Below, one piece after another: positions 25,267 through 35,015 of a DNA stretch of 64,000 nt. The notes below the pieces were generated by a model. It worked only from the letters and a program-made list of their open reading frames with translations, ran no database searches and was not told the DNA's origin. Each line of letters starts with the position of its first letter. Within the stretch, counting starts at the first letter, position 1. The position numbers and the translations under genes are program-made. The DNA comes from Candidatus Defluviibacillus avedoerensis (GTDB taxonomy: Bacteria; Pseudomonadota; Gammaproteobacteria; Burkholderiales; Burkholderiaceae_C): contig JADJBS010000020.1 in assembly GCA_016703665.1 (NCBI GenBank), positions 1,182,001 to 1,246,000 on the forward strand. Direction: 5' to 3'.

Positions 25267-27450
25267 ATGACGCATCCTCAACACATGACAAAAACTATAT
25301 TTTTTATAGCAATAAATGCTCTACTGACATGCCATAGTGGCCTTTTACTTGCTCAAAGTACGACACCCGCTACGTCCAGTTCGCCTTTGGCGGGCACCCC
25401 GCGCCCCGGCGAAGCTGTGACGCTGAACTTTGCCAATGCCGAGATCGAGTCTGTAGCGCGCGCGATTGGTGTGATGACGGGACGCAGTATGGTGATTGAC
25501 CCACGCGTCAAGGGCAATGTCACGATCACCACCGAGCGCCCCATCTCGCCCCAGTCAGCCTACAACCAGTTTCTGGCAACCATCCGGCTGCAAGGCTTCA
25601 CGGTGGTGGAGTCCGCGGGCCTGCACAAGGTTGTGCCAGAAGCAGATGCCAAGCTTCAGGGTGGGGCCGTGTCGGTGGGCGCTGTTACCACCCAAGGCAG
25701 CCAGTTGCAAACCCAAATTTTTCCACTGAACTTTGAAAATGCAAATAATCTGGTGCCCGTTCTGCGCCCACTGATCAGCCCCAACAACACCATCAACGTC
25801 AACCCAGGCAACAATTCACTGATCGTTACCGACTACGCCGACAACCTGCAGCGGATCGCCCGGATCGTGGCCGCACTGGATGTGTCGAACGCGTCGGATG
25901 TAGAGGTCATCCCGATCCGTCATGGCATCGCTGCAGATCTGGCACCCTTGGTTACCCGGCTGGTGGAGTCTGGCAGCGGTACTGCGCCGGGGGCAGCAGG
26001 TGCAGGTCAATCTGACACGTCCTTTCGCACGACCCTCATTGCGGAACCTCGCAGCAACAGCTTAATTCTGCGTGCCGCCAATCCGGCAAGGGTTGCACTT
26101 GTCAAGGGGCTGGTTGCCAAGCTGGATCAGCCAGCCTCCAGCGCCAATGGCAACGCAGGCAACATTTATGTGGTTCACCTCAAGAATGCGGATGCCACCA
26201 AGCTAGCCGTCACCTTGCGTGCGGCCATGGTGGCAGATAACCGCAGCACGACTTCGCCCGGCTCCAATGCCTCAGTACCCACGGCCAGCACGGGGGCCGC
26301 CGGCACGGCCAATGCGGTCACGGCGACCTCAGGCACCCTGGGCGGCACCGGTAACCAGCCCTCCACAGGCGGGCAGATTCAGGCGGACCCAGCGACGAAC
26401 ACGCTGATCATCACGGCACCCGAGCCCCAGTATCGGCAGTTGCGTGCCGTGATTGACAAGTTGGACGGGCGGCGCGCCCAGGTGCTGGTGGAGAGCCTGA
26501 TCGTGGAAGTCAGCAGCAACAAGGCGGCCGAGTTTGGCATTCAGCTCCAAGGTGTGATTGGCAAGATGGCCTTGGGTACCAACTTTGGCACGGGTGCCAG
26601 CAATCTGGCGACCCTGGCTGCCAACATTGCCACAGGAAGCACCAGCACCACGCTGGCCAGCGGCCTGAATGTGGGTGTCGCACAAAAAGTCGGTGGCGTT
26701 TATGTACTCAGCGCACTGGGCAGATTGCTGGACCAAACAGGCACGGGTAACGTACTGTCCACACCCAATCTGCTCACGCTGGACAACGAAGAAGCAAAGA
26801 TCGTCATTGGCCAGAACGTGCCCTTTGTCACGGGTAGTTTTGCCTCCACTGGTGCCACGGGCGGTACCGTCAATCCGTTTCAAACCGTGGAGCGCAAAGA
26901 TGTTGGCTTGACGCTTCGCGTTAGACCTCAAATCAATGAGAACGGCGCAGTCAAGATGGTAATTTACCAGGAGGTATCCAGCGTTGATTCCGCCACCAAG
27001 TCAGACCCGAACGGCCCAACGACCAACAAGCGGTCGATCGAGTCAAACGTGCTGGTGGAAGACGGAGCCATCGTGGTGCTGGGTGGACTGATGCAGGATG
27101 ACTACTCTGGCAGCGAAGAAAAGCTCCCTGGCCTGGGCGATGTCCCGATCATCGGTAACCTGTTCAAGACTGAAAAACGGACCCGGAAGAAAACCAACCT
27201 GATGGTATTCCTTCGCCCCACGGTCATTCGGGATGGTGATACGAGCGACGCGCTGACGATGGACCGGTATGACCTGATCCGAAGTCAACAACAAAGTACC
27301 AAGCCCGTGCCCAAGGTCGGCCTGTCTGCCGTCCCTGATAACGCATTGCTGCCGGAACTGAGCCTGCCCAAGCCCAATGGCGCACAGGTGCCCAAGCCGC
27401 TGAGCGCGGAGTCAGTCCTTTTGCCCGTTCAGACCGCCCCCTCACGCTGA
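25267..27450 (+). CDS. gspD: Type II secretion outer-membrane secretin GspD
   Basis: A 727-residue secretin. A signal peptide with hydrophobic core IFFIAINALLTC, largely encoded by an AT-rich dispersed repeat, is followed by the N0 domain (VTLNFANAEIESVARAIG ... VVESAGLHKVVP) and three ring-building N domains (QIFPLNFENANNLVPVLRPL, EVIPIRHGIAADLAPLVTRL, IYVVHLKNADATKLAVTL). A Ser/Thr/Gly-rich insert lies near residues 335-375, then the secretin domain (LDNEEAKIVIGQNVPFVTGS, VLVEDGAIVVLGGLMQDD, GLGDVPIIGNLFKTEKR). It forms the outer-membrane channel. The start is ATG 25267, or ATG 25285 (MTKT). It overlaps gspE by one base. Confidence 0.93.
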   Translation: MTHPQHMTKTIFFIAINALLTCHSGLLLAQSTTPATSSSPLAGTPRPGEAVTLNFANAEIESVARAIGVMTGRSMVIDPRVKGNVTITTERPISPQSAYNQFLATIRLQGFTVVESAGLHKVVPEADAKLQGGAVSVGAVTTQGSQLQTQIFPLNFENANNLVPVLRPLISPNNTINVNPGNNSLIVTDYADNLQRIARIVAALDVSNASDVEVIPIRHGIAADLAPLVTRLVESGSGTAPGAAGAGQSDTSFRTTLIAEPRSNSLILRAANPARVALVKGLVAKLDQPASSANGNAGNIYVVHLKNADATKLAVTLRAAMVADNRSTTSPGSNASVPTASTGAAGTANAVTATSGTLGGTGNQPSTGGQIQADPATNTLIITAPEPQYRQLRAVIDKLDGRRAQVLVESLIVEVSSNKAAEFGIQLQGVIGKMALGTNFGTGASNLATLAANIATGSTSTTLASGLNVGVAQKVGGVYVLSALGRLLDQTGTGNVLSTPNLLTLDNEEAKIVIGQNVPFVTGSFASTGATGGTVNPFQTVERKDVGLTLRVRPQINENGAVKMVIYQEVSSVDSATKSDPNGPTTNKRSIESNVLVEDGAIVVLGGLMQDDYSGSEEKLPGLGDVPIIGNLFKTEKRTRKKTNLMVFLRPTVIRDGDTSDALTMDRYDLIRSQQQSTKPVPKVGLSAVPDNALLPELSLPKPNGAQVPKPLSAESVLLPVQTAPSR
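25293..25328 (+). repeat. AT-rich dispersed repeat in the gspD signal peptide
   Basis: The segment ATAGCAATAAATGCTCTACTG resembles the copy at 56453-56481 (ATAGCTATTGGTGCTTTACTG), matching at 16 of 21 positions, and is read in the same frame, giving IAINALL here and IAIGALL there. Looser relatives occur at 48731 (TTTGATAGCTATAAACT), 13750 (TTTGATAGCAAACTAT) and 7701. Confidence 0.5.
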
Positions 27451-28841
27451 TGAGCCGCTACCTTCTGCCCTATTCATTTGCCCGTACCCAGCAGGTGTTG
27501 CTGGAGGAGAATGGGGACGAGCTGACTCTGTGGCTGCACAGCGGCAGTCTCCTGGGTGGCATCAGCGAAGTCACACGTAAATACGCTGTACAGCATGTGG
27601 CACATGAGCCCATGGATGCGCTGCTCCAGCGCATCTCGTCGGCCTATGCCAATGGCGAATCCAACGCTGCGGCTGTGGTTAGCGAGGTGGAGAGCGACGC
27701 CGACCTGTCGCGCATGATGCAGGACCTGCCCGCGATTGAGGATTTGCTGGAAACCAGCGATGACGCGCCCATCATCCGCATGCTGAATGCCTTGCTGACC
27801 CAAGCTGCACGTGACGGTGCCAGCGACATTCATATCGAACCTTACGAGCGGCATTCATCTGTTCGATTCCGGGTAGATGGCGGTCTGCGCGAGGTGGTTC
27901 AACCCAACCGTGCGTTGCATGCGGCACTGATCTCGCGCCTGAAGATCATGGCGGAGCTGGACATCGCAGAAAAGCGACTGCCCCAGGATGGCCGGATCAG
28001 CTTGCGCATTGGCACCCGTGCCGTAGACGTTCGCGTCTCCACACTGCCCAGCGCCCATGGTGAGCGAGCCGTGCTGCGCCTGCTGGACAAGAGTGGGGCC
28101 AAGCTGAGCCTGGAATCGGTCGGCATGCAGGGCGACGCTCTGGCACGGCTGGAAAACCTGATCGCGCAGCCACACGGCATCATCCTGGTGACTGGCCCTA
28201 CAGGCTCAGGTAAAACCACCACGCTGTATGCGGCCCTGCAGCGCATGGACGCCAGTCACAGCAATATCATGACGGTGGAAGACCCGATCGAATATGAACT
28301 GGCAGGCGTGGGGCAAACTCAGGTCAATGCCAAGATCGACCTCACCTTTGCCAAAGCCTTGCGAGCCATACTGCGGCAAGACCCGGATGTGATCATGATC
28401 GGCGAAATCCGCGACTTTGAGACTGCGCAAATTGCAATCCAGGCATCTCTCACGGGCCATTTGGTACTGGCCACCTTGCACACCAATGACGCAACCAGCG
28501 CGATCACCCGCCTGACCGACATGGGTGTGGAGCCGTTTTTGCTGAGCTCATCTCTGCTGGGCGTACTTGCTCAGCGCCTGGTGCGTAAAGTGTGCGGAGC
28601 CTGCCAGGGCAAGGGCTGTGGCAGCTGTGCACACACAGGCTATGCGGGGCGCACAGGTGTATTTGAGTTACTGGTCACCGACGACGCCATCCGTGCACAG
28701 ATCCACAACAGGGCTTCGGAAGCAGATATCCGTGCAGCCGCATTGGCCGGTGGTATGACGCTGATGCGCGAAGACGGGGAGCGTCTGATTGCCTTTGGCA
28801 TCACCACCCGCGAAGAGCTGTTGCGCGTGACAAGAGACTGA
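27450..28841 (+). CDS. gspE: Type II secretion ATPase GspE
   Basis: A 463-residue secretion ATPase. The N-terminal ~110 residues bind GspL. The ATPase core has Walker A GPTGSGKTTTLYAALQ, Asp box TVEDPIEYEL, Walker B AILRQDPDVIMIGEIRD and His box LVLATLHTNDA. Near residue 390 the four-cysteine zinc motif is present (CGACQGKGCGSC, CxxC-x4-CxxC), typical of GspE. The hexameric cytoplasmic enzyme drives pseudopilus assembly. The start ATG overlaps the gspD stop. Confidence 0.95.
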   Translation: MSRYLLPYSFARTQQVLLEENGDELTLWLHSGSLLGGISEVTRKYAVQHVAHEPMDALLQRISSAYANGESNAAAVVSEVESDADLSRMMQDLPAIEDLLETSDDAPIIRMLNALLTQAARDGASDIHIEPYERHSSVRFRVDGGLREVVQPNRALHAALISRLKIMAELDIAEKRLPQDGRISLRIGTRAVDVRVSTLPSAHGERAVLRLLDKSGAKLSLESVGMQGDALARLENLIAQPHGIILVTGPTGSGKTTTLYAALQRMDASHSNIMTVEDPIEYELAGVGQTQVNAKIDLTFAKALRAILRQDPDVIMIGEIRDFETAQIAIQASLTGHLVLATLHTNDATSAITRLTDMGVEPFLLSSSLLGVLAQRLVRKVCGACQGKGCGSCAHTGYAGRTGVFELLVTDDAIRAQIHNRASEADIRAAALAGGMTLMREDGERLIAFGITTREELLRVTRD

Positions 28842-28856
28842 TAAAACCACTCCAAA

Positions 28857-30080
28857 ATGCCCGCCTATTCCTTTGAAGCGCTGGACGCCGACGGTAAGAC
28901 CCGCAAGGGAGTGATGGAGGCCGATACAGTCAAAGCAGCCCGCTCCGCCTTGCGAGCCCAGGCACTGGTGCCCATGGAGGTGACGCCTGTCAGCGCGGAC
29001 CGGGACAGCCCGAATGCCGAGAACAAGAGCTTCTTTGCCAAACGCGTTTTCAGCAAAACTGGCATGGCGGTATGGACGAGGCAACTGGCGGGCCTCGTCA
29101 GCTCTGGCCTGCCGCTGGAGCGCGCGTTGACCGCCCTGTCCGACGAAGCCGAGGAAGAAACACAGCGCAACCTGGTTGCAGCACTGCGCTCAGAGGTGAA
29201 TGGCGGCACACCGTTCGCCAAAGCACTGGCGCAACACCCCAGGGAGTTTTCCGAGATTTACTGCGCTGTGATTGGTGCTGGCGAGCAGTCAGGTGGTCTG
29301 GGCTTGGTGCTTGACCGGCTGGCGGATGACCTTGAGGAGCAGCAAGCACTCAAGGCAAAACTCATTGGTGCAGCCTTGTACCCCGCTATCGTGACCCTCG
29401 TTGCGATCGTGATTGTGGTGTTCCTGGTGAGCTATGTCGTTCCCCAAGTGGCAGGTGTGTTTGCTGGCTCCAAACGGTCCTTGCCCTTTCTGACAACGGT
29501 GATGCTCGAGATCAGTGCCATCGTGCGAAACTGGGGTTGGTACATTTTGGGCATGGTGGTGGCCAGCGCGGTCGCAGTCCAGTACGCACTGCGCGCCGAG
29601 AGTGTCCGCCAAAAGTTTGATGCGGCCTGGTTGACTTTGCCCCTGGTTGGCCGTCTCGCACGCGGCTATAACGCGGCCCGTTTCGCCAGCACACTGGCGA
29701 TGCTAGCCGGTGCAGGGGTGCCGATTTTGAAAGCATTGCAAGCCGCCGCCGAGACTCTGAACAACCGTGCGATGCGCGCCGATGCGCTCGACGCGTTGGT
29801 GCTGGTGCGCGAGGGTGCCCCCCTGGCTTCAGCTCTTTCACAAAAGAAACGCTTTCCCGGTCTGCTGCCCATGTTTGCTCGCCTAGGCGAGCAAACCGGG
29901 CAGCTACCCGTGATGCTGCAACGTGCCGCTACGCAGCTCGGTTCGGAAGTGCAACGCCGCGCAATGCAGCTGGCAACCTTGCTGGAGCCCTTGCTGATTG
30001 TGGCCATGGGGCTGGTGGTGATGCTGATTGTTCTGGCGGTGCTAATGCCGATCATCCAGCTGAATCAGTGGGTCAAGTAA
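28857..30080 (+). CDS. gspF: Type II secretion inner-membrane protein GspF
   Basis: A 407-residue polytopic protein with the GspF opening MPAYSFEALDADGKTRKGVM, two copies of the T2SF cytoplasmic domain (around 70-190 and 275-395) and three membrane segments (ALYPAIVTLVAIVIVVFLVS, WGWYILGMVVASAVAVQY, LLIVAMGLVVMLIVLAVLMP). It is the platform core on which GspE acts. It is the last gene of the gsp operon; the next start is 80 bp downstream, after a short stem (CTTTCC/GGAAAG near 30090-30107) with no T-run. Confidence 0.95.
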   Translation: MPAYSFEALDADGKTRKGVMEADTVKAARSALRAQALVPMEVTPVSADRDSPNAENKSFFAKRVFSKTGMAVWTRQLAGLVSSGLPLERALTALSDEAEEETQRNLVAALRSEVNGGTPFAKALAQHPREFSEIYCAVIGAGEQSGGLGLVLDRLADDLEEQQALKAKLIGAALYPAIVTLVAIVIVVFLVSYVVPQVAGVFAGSKRSLPFLTTVMLEISAIVRNWGWYILGMVVASAVAVQYALRAESVRQKFDAAWLTLPLVGRLARGYNAARFASTLAMLAGAGVPILKALQAAAETLNNRAMRADALDALVLVREGAPLASALSQKKRFPGLLPMFARLGEQTGQLPVMLQRAATQLGSEVQRRAMQLATLLEPLLIVAMGLVVMLIVLAVLMPIIQLNQWVK

Positions 30081-30160
30081 GTTACCTGCTTTCCTCACGT
30101 GGAAAGGTGAATAGCGGTACAGTCTTGGTTACCTGAACTCTCACCTTGCGGAGCACCTCC

Positions 30161-31135
30161 ATGCTGAATCAAGACGCTCTATGTCTCGACCCCGAAGCCG
30201 CTGTCAACGAGATCACTGCAGCCATTCGGGAACAGGTCATGGGACAGTTACGTCGCAGGGGGGCAGTGGTAGGACTGTCCGGTGGCATTGACAGCTCGGT
30301 GGTGTCGGCACTCTGCGTGCGCGCACTGGGAGCCGACAGGGTTCATGGCCTGTTCATGCCGGAGCACCATACCAGCGAAGACGCGCTGAGACTTGGCAGC
30401 AAGTTGGCCCAAACGCTCGGGATATCAACCACACTGGAAGATATCGCGCCCGTGCTCGAAGGTCTGGGCTGCTATCGCCGCCAGGACGAAGCTGTGCGAA
30501 CTGCGGTGCCCGACTTTGGACCGGGATGGAAGTGCAAGCTTGTGCTGCCATCCATTCTGGAGAGTAACCGCCTGAACGTCACGCAGCTGACGGTGCAAGC
30601 CCCTTCAGGGCAGACGCAAACTGTTCGACTGTCAAGCACTGCTTACCTGCAGATGGTTGCTGCTACCAACTTCAAGCAACGCGTGCGCAAGATGACCGAG
30701 TACTACCACGCAGACCGACTTAACTATGCGGTAGCGGGCACACCCAACCTGCTGGAATATGACCAGGGGTTTTTCGTGAAGCAGGGTGACGGCGCAGCGG
30801 ACTTCAAACCGATTGCTCACCTTTACAAAACGCAGGTATACCAACTGGCTGAGTACCTTGGCGTGCCCGAAGAAATCCGGCAGCGCGCACCCACCACAGA
30901 TACGTTTTCAATGCCGCAGACACAGGAGGAATTTTACTTTGCACTGCCGTATGACCGGATGGATTTGTGCCTTTACGCGTTCAATCACAAGATGAAGGCT
31001 GAGGACACTGCCGCTGCTGTAGGCGTCTCGGTCGAGCAGGTAGAACGCGTCTTCAAAGACATTGAAGCCAAGCGACGCGCTGCCCGATACCTGCATATGC
31101 GGCCCCTGTTGGTCAATGCCCAGTCCGGAACCTGA
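30161..31135 (+). CDS. NAD synthase-like PP-loop amidating enzyme
   Basis: A 324-residue protein of the NadE family without the glutaminase (nitrilase) domain. The PP-loop is VVGLSGGIDSSVVSALC, followed by VHGLFMPEHHTSEDALRLG. NAD-synthase motifs continue as RLNYAVAGTPNLLEYDQGFFVKQGDGAADFKPI and LGVPEEIRQRAPTTDTF. The family converts a carboxylate to an amide through an adenylate, classically nicotinate adenine dinucleotide to NAD. A central insert (ESNRLNVTQLTVQAPSGQTQ) is longer than I expect for plain NadE, and the neighbours suggest a secondary pathway. A housekeeping NadE role is not excluded. The start is ATG 30161 with GGAG upstream. Confidence 0.8.
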   Translation: MLNQDALCLDPEAAVNEITAAIREQVMGQLRRRGAVVGLSGGIDSSVVSALCVRALGADRVHGLFMPEHHTSEDALRLGSKLAQTLGISTTLEDIAPVLEGLGCYRRQDEAVRTAVPDFGPGWKCKLVLPSILESNRLNVTQLTVQAPSGQTQTVRLSSTAYLQMVAATNFKQRVRKMTEYYHADRLNYAVAGTPNLLEYDQGFFVKQGDGAADFKPIAHLYKTQVYQLAEYLGVPEEIRQRAPTTDTFSMPQTQEEFYFALPYDRMDLCLYAFNHKMKAEDTAAAVGVSVEQVERVFKDIEAKRRAARYLHMRPLLVNAQSGT

Positions 31136-31155
31136 ACCGCGTCAGGCGACATCTG

Positions 31156-33165
31156 ATGTGCGGCATTGCGGGCATTCTGGCTTTGCGCCCAGGACTGGCG
31201 CCTCCGTCACGTGCTGCGTTGCTTGCCATGGCCGCCAGCCAGCAGCACCGGGGGCCAGACGAGTTCGGCATTTACCGTGACAGCCATCTCGGCCTGGCGC
31301 ATTCCCGCCTGTCCATCATTGATCTGCACCATGGTCAGCAGCCTCTTCAGTTTCAAGATGAAAACTGCTGGATCGCCTTCAATGGCGAAATATTTAACCA
31401 TGTGGAGTTGCGTGCTGCACTCGAAGGCAAAGGTCACCTGTTTCGCACACACAGCGATACCGAAGTGGTGATTCACGCCTGGCGAGAATGGGGCCTCGAC
31501 GCATTTGCACGGCTCAACGGCCAGTGGGCCATCGCCATCTGGGACGCCGACGCGCGCCAGTTGATACTGAGCCGTGATCCACTGGGAATTTGTCCTCTGC
31601 ACCTGTGCGTTCACCGTGGGTTCTTGTACTTCGGCAGCGAAATTAAATCGATTTTTGCTGCAGACGCCAGCATCCCCCGTGCGATTGATCCCGCAGGCAT
31701 GTCACAGGTTTTCAGCTTCTGGAACACGTTGGCACCGCAAGGTATTTTTCGAGGTGTCAATGAGCTTGAACCAGGCCATATGCGTACCTACAAGCTTTTG
31801 CATGACAGAGTGGAAGTAGGGGATGTCGCGATCCCTGACACGCAGCTGCTTGGCCCTGGGCACACACGCTTTACAGGTAGTATGGAGGAAGCCACCGAAG
31901 CCGTGGCGCAAGGTCTCCTTGACGCCACTCGGTTGCGCATGCTGCGATCGGACGTTCCCGTCGGTAGCTATCTGTCAGGTGGGCTGGACAGCTCACTCAT
32001 CGCGGCGATGGGGCAGCAGTTTGCCGGAAAAGCCTTCCAGACTTTTTCCATCCGATTTCAAGACGCTGAATTTGATGAAACACACTTTCAGAGTCTCATG
32101 GTAGAGCAACTGGGAAGTCGGCACCATGAGGTATTGATCACACGTCAGTCCATAGCTGACATCTTCCCCGAGGTTGTTCGCCATGCCGAACGCCCGCTCT
32201 TGCGCACAGCACCTGCACCCATGTTCCTGCTCTCTCGCCTTGTGCGATCGAAGGGCATCCGCGTCGTTCTGACGGGTGAAGGTGCTGACGAGATGTTTGC
32301 CGGTTATGACCTGTTTCGCGAGGGGAAGGTTCGCCGCTTTTGGGGCCGCCAGCCTGATTCTTTATGGCGGCCTCGCCTGCTGGAGCGACTTTATCCTTAT
32401 CTCAGCCGCTCACCCGTGGCCCAACAACACATCGCCCGGCAATTTTTTGGTCGGAACCTTCATCAACATGCCGAGCCAGGCTTTGCGCACCGCATGCGCT
32501 GGAACACCACGCAAGGATTGCAACGCTTGTTCAGTGCACCCTTGCGCGAGACGATCGCCGGGTCAGACCCCGTTGGCACCTTCTTGGCGGGCTTGCCGCA
32601 AGGCATTGCCCAGTGGGACGCCGTGGCACAAGACCAGTGCATTGAAATTATGAGTCTCTTGAGCGGCTACCTCCTGAGTTCGCAGGGAGACAGGATGCTT
32701 TTAGGCAACTCTGTGGAAGGGCGCTTTCCGTTCCTGGATCCTCAGGTCATTCGATTGGCGCACAGCTTGCCAAGCTCATTCAAACTGCGGGGATTGGATG
32801 AAAAACATGTGCTTAAACGCGTCGCCAGGCGATGGATTCCGTCAGAAATCATCCTGCGTAGCAAGCAGCCTTACCGTGCGCCAGACGCTCTTTGCTTTGT
32901 CGGGCATCAGGCGCCAGGCTACGTAGCAGAGCTGTTGAGCGAATCTGCATTGACACGAAGTGGTTTATTTGATCCTCAGAGCGCATCCCAACTGTATGCA
33001 AAATGCAAAATGGGGGCAGCACTGGGGCAGATGTCGAACACCGACAACATGGCAATGGTTGGCATACTCTCAACTCAACTGCTGCACCACGAGATGGTCG
33101 CAAGCGTGCCAAACTATCCGGCAGTGCATCCTAGGACCGAGATCGACCAAACCTCAAGCACCTGA
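31156..33165 (+). CDS. Asparagine synthetase-like glutamine amidotransferase
   Basis: A 669-residue class II amidotransferase. N-terminal glutaminase: MCGIAGILAL with Cys2 as nucleophile, QHRGPDEFG, LAHSRLSIID and FNGEIFNHVELR. The synthetase domain has the PP-loop VGSYLSGGLDSSLIAAMG and VVLTGEGADEMFAGY, then GNSVEGRFPFLD. All catalytic elements are intact. The length (asparagine synthetase B of E. coli is ~554) resembles the longer AsnB-like amidotransferases common in surface-polysaccharide and natural-product loci. The gene lies 20 bp after the NAD-synthase-like gene and 1 bp before the ligase gene, so they form one operon; the product may be an amide other than asparagine. Confidence 0.88.
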   Translation: MCGIAGILALRPGLAPPSRAALLAMAASQQHRGPDEFGIYRDSHLGLAHSRLSIIDLHHGQQPLQFQDENCWIAFNGEIFNHVELRAALEGKGHLFRTHSDTEVVIHAWREWGLDAFARLNGQWAIAIWDADARQLILSRDPLGICPLHLCVHRGFLYFGSEIKSIFAADASIPRAIDPAGMSQVFSFWNTLAPQGIFRGVNELEPGHMRTYKLLHDRVEVGDVAIPDTQLLGPGHTRFTGSMEEATEAVAQGLLDATRLRMLRSDVPVGSYLSGGLDSSLIAAMGQQFAGKAFQTFSIRFQDAEFDETHFQSLMVEQLGSRHHEVLITRQSIADIFPEVVRHAERPLLRTAPAPMFLLSRLVRSKGIRVVLTGEGADEMFAGYDLFREGKVRRFWGRQPDSLWRPRLLERLYPYLSRSPVAQQHIARQFFGRNLHQHAEPGFAHRMRWNTTQGLQRLFSAPLRETIAGSDPVGTFLAGLPQGIAQWDAVAQDQCIEIMSLLSGYLLSSQGDRMLLGNSVEGRFPFLDPQVIRLAHSLPSSFKLRGLDEKHVLKRVARRWIPSEIILRSKQPYRAPDALCFVGHQAPGYVAELLSESALTRSGLFDPQSASQLYAKCKMGAALGQMSNTDNMAMVGILSTQLLHHEMVASVPNYPAVHPRTEIDQTSST

Positions 33166-33166
33166 C

Positions 33167-34744
33167 ATGCCCGCAGAACTAAGCCCCACCCTTTTGCTGC
33201 ACGACCATCTCCATGGCAGTGCGCTAGCATTTCCAGACAAGATAGCCCTGGTTTGCGGGGTGCAGCGTGTGACCTATGGCGAACTGGAGGCAGGGTCCAA
33301 TGCCTTAGCCAACCGTTGGGTGGCGCAAGGGGTTCAACGCGGCGACAGGGTATTCATTTATGCCGACAACAGCGTGGAAGCCGTCACTGCGTTTTGGGCG
33401 TGTCTGAAGGCGAATGCCGTTGCATCGGTCATCAACCCTTTGACAAAAACAGAGAAGCTGCGCTACTTGTTGCAGGACTGCACGCCAAAGGCGTTGGTGA
33501 TCGACAGTGCAAGACTTCCCGTTTTGGTCGCGTGTTTGGCTGAAGCTGCATGCCTGCGCTGTGTGGTGGTTTCCGGCAAAGCACAACAAGCAGCAGTTGA
33601 CTCATTCAGCGCGTCGTCGTTCACGGTAGATGTATGGGCTGAAGCTCTCTCAAAAAGGGACTCGATTCGACCGCCACGACGGACCTGTATTGACATGGAC
33701 CTGGCCACCATCATTTATACCTCGGGGTCCACGGGCCAGCCCAAAGGGGTGATGCTGACCCACCGAAACATGCTGACTGCCTGCGAATCCATTTGCGGCT
33801 TGCTGGCATTGTCCCAGCACGATGTAATCCTGTCCGTATTGCCGCTCGCCTTCAACTATGGGCTCTACCAGATGATCCTCACGTTCCGCGTCGGCGGACG
33901 ATTGGTGCTGGAGCGCTCATTCGCTTTTCCGGTGCAGACGCTGAAACTCATCAAGCAAGAGTGCGTCACAGGATTCCCGGGCGTGCCGACCATCTTTGCG
34001 GTGTGGGCTGACTTGCAATCGCTGCGAGACCACGACCTGTCGAGCATCCGTTTCTTTACCAACACGGCCGCCAATTTGCCCTTAAAGCACATACAGATGT
34101 TGCAAGATTTGTGTCCCGAAGCCCAGATTTTCTCGATGTATGGCCTGACGGAGTGCAAGCGCTGCACTTGCCTACCGCCACAGGACATTCTCCGAAAGCC
34201 CGACAGTGTGGGGGTTGCGATTCCCAACACCGAGATGTGGCTGGTGGACGAATACGACAAACGCCTGGGCGCTAATGAGATCGGTCAACTGGTTATACGA
34301 GGGAGCACGGTGATGCGCGGTTACTGGCGCAAGCCCGACGAAACCCAGCGTAGTCTGCGACCCGGCCCACTTCCGGGTGAGCTTGTCTTTTATACAGGCG
34401 ACTTGTGCAGAATGGATGATGAGGGCTACCTCTATTTTGTCGGCCGCATGGACGACATCATCAAATCGCGCGGGGAGAAGGTAGCCCCCAAGGAAGTCGA
34501 AAATACATTCATGAATCTGCCGGGTGTGAAAGAAGTGGCCGTGATTGGTGTTCCCGATCAGATTTTGGGTCAGGCCATCAAGGCCTTTGTGGTTCTCGAA
34601 ACCAACGCACTGCCAGATGCCAAACAACTGCAGCTGCTTTGCGCCGCCAAGCTGGAGAGCTTTATGGTTCCCAAAGTCATCGAATTTGTCGCTAGCTTGC
34701 CTCGCACCGACACGGGCAAAATCACCAAAGCTGGACTGACCTGA
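33167..34744 (+). CDS. Adenylate-forming ligase (acyl-/aminoacyl-AMP ligase)
   Basis: A 525-residue ANL-family enzyme. P-loop IIYTSGSTGQPKGVMLTHRN, core FSMYGLTECKRCTCLPP, ribose-binding Asp in FYTGDLCRMDDEGYLYFVGR, hinge RMDDIIKSRGEKVAPKEVE and the catalytic lysine in PRTDTGKITKAGL. Both adenylation and thioesterification elements are present. A free acyl carrier protein gene starts 10 bp downstream, so the likely partner thiol is that carrier and not CoA. It resembles ligases found in exopolysaccharide and exosortase-linked loci (recalled, not checked). Start at ATG 33167, one base after the amidotransferase stop. Confidence 0.87.
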   Translation: MPAELSPTLLLHDHLHGSALAFPDKIALVCGVQRVTYGELEAGSNALANRWVAQGVQRGDRVFIYADNSVEAVTAFWACLKANAVASVINPLTKTEKLRYLLQDCTPKALVIDSARLPVLVACLAEAACLRCVVVSGKAQQAAVDSFSASSFTVDVWAEALSKRDSIRPPRRTCIDMDLATIIYTSGSTGQPKGVMLTHRNMLTACESICGLLALSQHDVILSVLPLAFNYGLYQMILTFRVGGRLVLERSFAFPVQTLKLIKQECVTGFPGVPTIFAVWADLQSLRDHDLSSIRFFTNTAANLPLKHIQMLQDLCPEAQIFSMYGLTECKRCTCLPPQDILRKPDSVGVAIPNTEMWLVDEYDKRLGANEIGQLVIRGSTVMRGYWRKPDETQRSLRPGPLPGELVFYTGDLCRMDDEGYLYFVGRMDDIIKSRGEKVAPKEVENTFMNLPGVKEVAVIGVPDQILGQAIKAFVVLETNALPDAKQLQLLCAAKLESFMVPKVIEFVASLPRTDTGKITKAGLT

Positions 34745-34754
34745 TTTACTGGAG

Positions 34755-35000
34755 ATGAAAACTATGCACGACCAATTCAGACAATTTTTGCTCAAGAACT
34801 TTTATGTGACGGATGCCTCCACCCTTCTGGATGACACATCGTTGATGGACAGTGGAATTGTGGATTCGACCGGTATGCTGGAAATCATTGGTTTCATTGA
34901 GGAAACTTTCGGTGTCCGCGTGGCTGACGCCGACATGGTTCCCGAAAATCTGGATTCCATTGGGCAAGTCGTCGCCTTTGTGCAGCGCAAGCTTGGCTAG
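34755..35000 (+). CDS. Free-standing acyl carrier protein
   Basis: An 81-residue acidic helical protein with the carrier-protein pattern: LLDDTSLMDSGIVDSTGMLEIIGFIEETFGVRV. The serine in VDST (about residue 38) is the expected phosphopantetheine attachment site, in a DST context instead of the usual DSL. It would carry the acyl or aminoacyl group activated by the upstream ligase. An alternative start is Met4 (34764). Clearly not the fatty-acid AcpP. Confidence 0.85.
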   Translation: MKTMHDQFRQFLLKNFYVTDASTLLDDTSLMDSGIVDSTGMLEIIGFIEETFGVRVADADMVPENLDSIGQVVAFVQRKLG

Positions 35001-35015
35001 CGGGTAATCTTCTTT